Shown: piece after piece, positions 62,428-64,000 of the stretch
How the letters are laid out: each line of letters opens with the position of its first letter
Position numbering within the stretch: the stretch's first letter is position 1
NCBI RefSeq assembly: GCF_006715085.1
Contig: NZ_VFMM01000004.1
Span: forward strand, 372,001 to 436,000
DNA: 64,000 nt
Direction: 5' to 3'
Origin: Kribbella jejuensis
GTDB taxonomy: Bacteria > Actinomycetota > Actinomycetes > Propionibacteriales > Kribbellaceae
Program-made: the position numbers and the translations under genes
Notes under the pieces: generated by a model
What the model was told of the DNA's origin: nothing
What the model saw: only the letters and a program-made list of their open reading frames with translations
The model's database searches: none

Positions 62428-63112
62428 TCCCGTCGCCGTTGAGTTCGATCAGCAGCGGTAGGTGGTCCGAGGCGGCGGCCAAGTCGTCGGGGGTGGCGGG
62501 GATCGGGAGGAGGCGGCCGTTCAGGGTGGGGGAGATTTGGGCGGCGTCGATGCGTTTGTGGGGGTTGGTGGAATTGAAGGTGGGGCCGTCGCCGAGGTCG
62601 GTGAGGCCTTCTTCGGCGAGGTGTTTCCAGATCGGGCCGTCGGGTTCCTCGTTGAGGTCGCCGGCCAGGAGGTACGGGGTGTTGAAGGATCGGCACAGGT
62701 CGAGGACCTGAGCCAGTTCGTGGATGCGACCTCGGGGGTGTAGGCCCAGGTGGCATACGACTACTGCCACTCGGCTGGTACCGACGCGGAGTACGCTCCC
62801 GACCGCGCCGCCGGGGAGCTGGGTGGCGATGAAGTCGAGGCGGCGGCGGACGAACGGGCGCCAGATCCGGCGGGACCGGATGCCGACAAGGTCGATGCCG
62901 TCGGCAACCAGGATCGCGTTGCGGGCCGACGCGGCGACGTAGCGCAGGCCGAAACTCGCGGCCATCGCGCGACGCTTCCGGCGGGTGCCGAACCAGGTCG
63001 GTGCCTCCTGCACCAGCATCACGTCCGGTGCGCAGGCGCGTACCACCCGCGCGAGCGCCGTACGGTCGTCACCCCAGCGGTGCACGTTGTACGACAGCAC
63101 CCGCAGGGTCAC
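62411..63112 (-). CDS. Endonuclease/exonuclease/phosphatase family protein
   Basis: 233 residues of the EEP fold: LRVLSYNVHRW at the start, MLVQEAP (metal-ligand Glu), VVVCHLGLHP, YLLAGDLNEEPDGPIW and SDHLPLLIEL. It could be a DNA repair nuclease or a phosphodiesterase; nothing decides. The start overlaps the ROK kinase stop by four bases. Confidence 0.85.
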   Translation of the reverse strand: MTLRVLSYNVHRWGDDRTALARVVRACAPDVMLVQEAPTWFGTRRKRRAMAASFGLRYVAASARNAILVADGIDLVGIRSRRIWRPFVRRRLDFIATQLPGGAVGSVLRVGTSRVAVVVCHLGLHPRGRIHELAQVLDLCRSFNTPYLLAGDLNEEPDGPIWKHLAEEGLTDLGDGPTFNSTNPHKRIDAAQISPTLNGRLLPIPATPDDLAAASDHLPLLIELNGDGTTSCG

Positions 63113-64000
63113 GCGTCGGGATCGCCGTTCACGTCGGCGTGGTGCAGGTCGGCCTCCGAGGCGGCAGTGCGCATCCCGGTACGCCGGGCAGCGGACTTGC
63201 GGGCGGCCCGCTCCAGCCGGGTCGACCGCGCCGCGGCCGTCTTCGCCGTCACGGCGGTCGTCTTCACCCGGACCCGGCGCAACCAGGTCGCCTCTTCGCG
63301 GGCCAGGTCGGCCGCACCGACCATGCCCGCCTCAGGACCGAGCACCGCGCGGACGATCCGCGCCTCGGGCCGGAAGCCGCGACCGGTCAGCGTACGCTTG
63401 AACGCCTCCCGCGCCGGGGCGAGCAGGAGCTCACCGGCATCCGAGACGCCGCCGCCGATCACGAACGTCCCGGGGTCGAGCGCGGCGGCCAGGTTCGCGA
63501 GGCCGATGCCGAGCCAGCGGCCGACCTCCTCGAGCAGCTCGACCGCGACCGGGTCGCCGTCCTTGGCCAGCTCGGTGACCATCGGGCCGTTGATCTTGCG
63601 CGGATCGCCACCGGCCGCACGGATCAGGTTGTGCGCCACCGGCGAATCCGACAGCGCCAGCTCCCGCGCCTCGCGCGTCAGCGCGTTGCCGGAGGCGTAC
63701 TGCTCCCAGCAGCCGCGGTTCCCGCACTCGCAGCGATGCCCGCCCGGCACGACCTGCATGTGCCCGAACTCGCCCGCGATGCCGAACTTGCCACGCTGCA
63801 AGGCGCCGTCGTTCAGGATCGCGCCGCCGATCCCAGTGCCGAGCGTGACACAGACCAGGTGGCTCTCGCCCTGCCCGCCGCCGAACCGCCACTCCGACCA
63901 GGCGGCCGCGTTCGCGTCGTTCTCGACGACCACCGGCAGGCCGAGCCGGCGCTCGACCGCGTCCCGCAGCGGCTCGTGCCGCCAAGCCAGGTGCGGCGCG
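63109..64000 (-). CDS. ROK-family sugar kinase (5' end outside window)
   Basis: The visible 297 residues carry ENDANAAAW, the phosphate motif VTLGTGIGGAI, IAGEFGHMQVVPGG and the zinc site CECGNRGCWEQYASG, with FVIGGGVSDAG near the end. These define a ROK glucokinase-like enzyme. The N-terminus lies beyond base 64000. After the fold ends there is a ~55-residue basic tail (KTAAARSTRLERAARKSAARR) not usual in ROK proteins. It is coupled to the downstream EEP gene by an ATGA overlap. Confidence 0.9.
   Translation of the reverse strand, partial: APHLAWRHEPLRDAVERRLGLPVVVENDANAAAWSEWRFGGGQGESHLVCVTLGTGIGGAILNDGALQRGKFGIAGEFGHMQVVPGGHRCECGNRGCWEQYASGNALTREARELALSDSPVAHNLIRAAGGDPRKINGPMVTELAKDGDPVAVELLEEVGRWLGIGLANLAAALDPGTFVIGGGVSDAGELLLAPAREAFKRTLTGRGFRPEARIVRAVLGPEAGMVGAADLAREEATWLRRVRVKTTAVTAKTAAARSTRLERAARKSAARRTGMRTAASEADLHHADVNGDPDA

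Overview
The window is high-GC DNA from an actinomycete. Frequent GTG starts, actinobacteria-restricted families (DUF3040, the SAV_6107-type HEPN family, DUF6504, DUF222/HNH, GAF-ANTAR) and the gene order all point to Actinobacteria. From general sequence feel I lean towards the Kribbella/Nocardioides branch, but I cannot test that here. About 64 genes are called. Most are packed head to tail with 1-20 base overlaps, and many neighbouring genes converge with overlapping 3' ends.

Region 1 (1-16.3 kb, minus strand) is the complete division and cell wall (dcw) cluster, read leftwards: mraZ, rsmH, ftsL, ftsI, murE, murF, mraY, murD, ftsW, murG, murC, ftsQ, ftsZ. It makes and polymerises the peptidoglycan precursor at the septum. 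FtsZ runs off the left edge while still inside a very long Gly/Gln/Pro tail. A ladder of GTGG boxes in front of mraZ looks like its own operator. Region 2 (16.6-21.3 kb, plus) is a MoxR ATPase / DUF58 / transglutaminase operon ending in a strong hairpin terminator. Region 3 (21.4-25.1 kb, minus) holds DUF3040, two methyltransferases (one fused to a YceH domain), a small zinc-ribbon protein, a HEPN protein and a DUF6504 protein. Upstream of this set lies a perfect mycobacterial-type LexA (SOS) box.

Region 4 (25.5-46.9 kb) is mixed core metabolism and envelope functions: a YbaK deacylase, an amidase, an FAD oxidoreductase, a HelD-like helicase, metF, a polyprenyl diphosphate synthase, a small HTH/DUF4180/barstar/RNase Sa group, thiE and thiO, a LysM-transglycosylase, a PASTA Ser/Thr kinase, an EamA transporter, two carbohydrate-active enzymes and small proteins. 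Region 5 (46.9-52.8 kb) looks accessory and decaying. It has a broken methyltransferase, a DUF222/HNH nuclease full of internal repeats, a roughly 1 kb array of degenerate ~135-bp direct repeats continuing from the nuclease 3' end, a frameshifted alpha/beta hydrolase and small proteins of unknown role.

Region 6 (52.8-64 kb) returns to core genes: a PRPP synthetase paralogue, threonine aldolase, class II DAHP synthase, a PlsC acyltransferase, an esterase, an ornithine-cyclodeaminase-type enzyme, a GAF-ANTAR regulator sharing a mirror-symmetric promoter with a small HTH-like protein, a crotonase, an endonuclease/exonuclease/phosphatase-fold protein and a ROK sugar kinase that runs off the right edge. 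The most unusual items are the repeat array beside the HNH gene, the perfect 20+7+20 palindromic divergent promoter at 61177-61223, the SOS box in front of DUF6504/HEPN, and a membrane-tethered RNase Sa with its barstar inhibitor translationally coupled to thiE.
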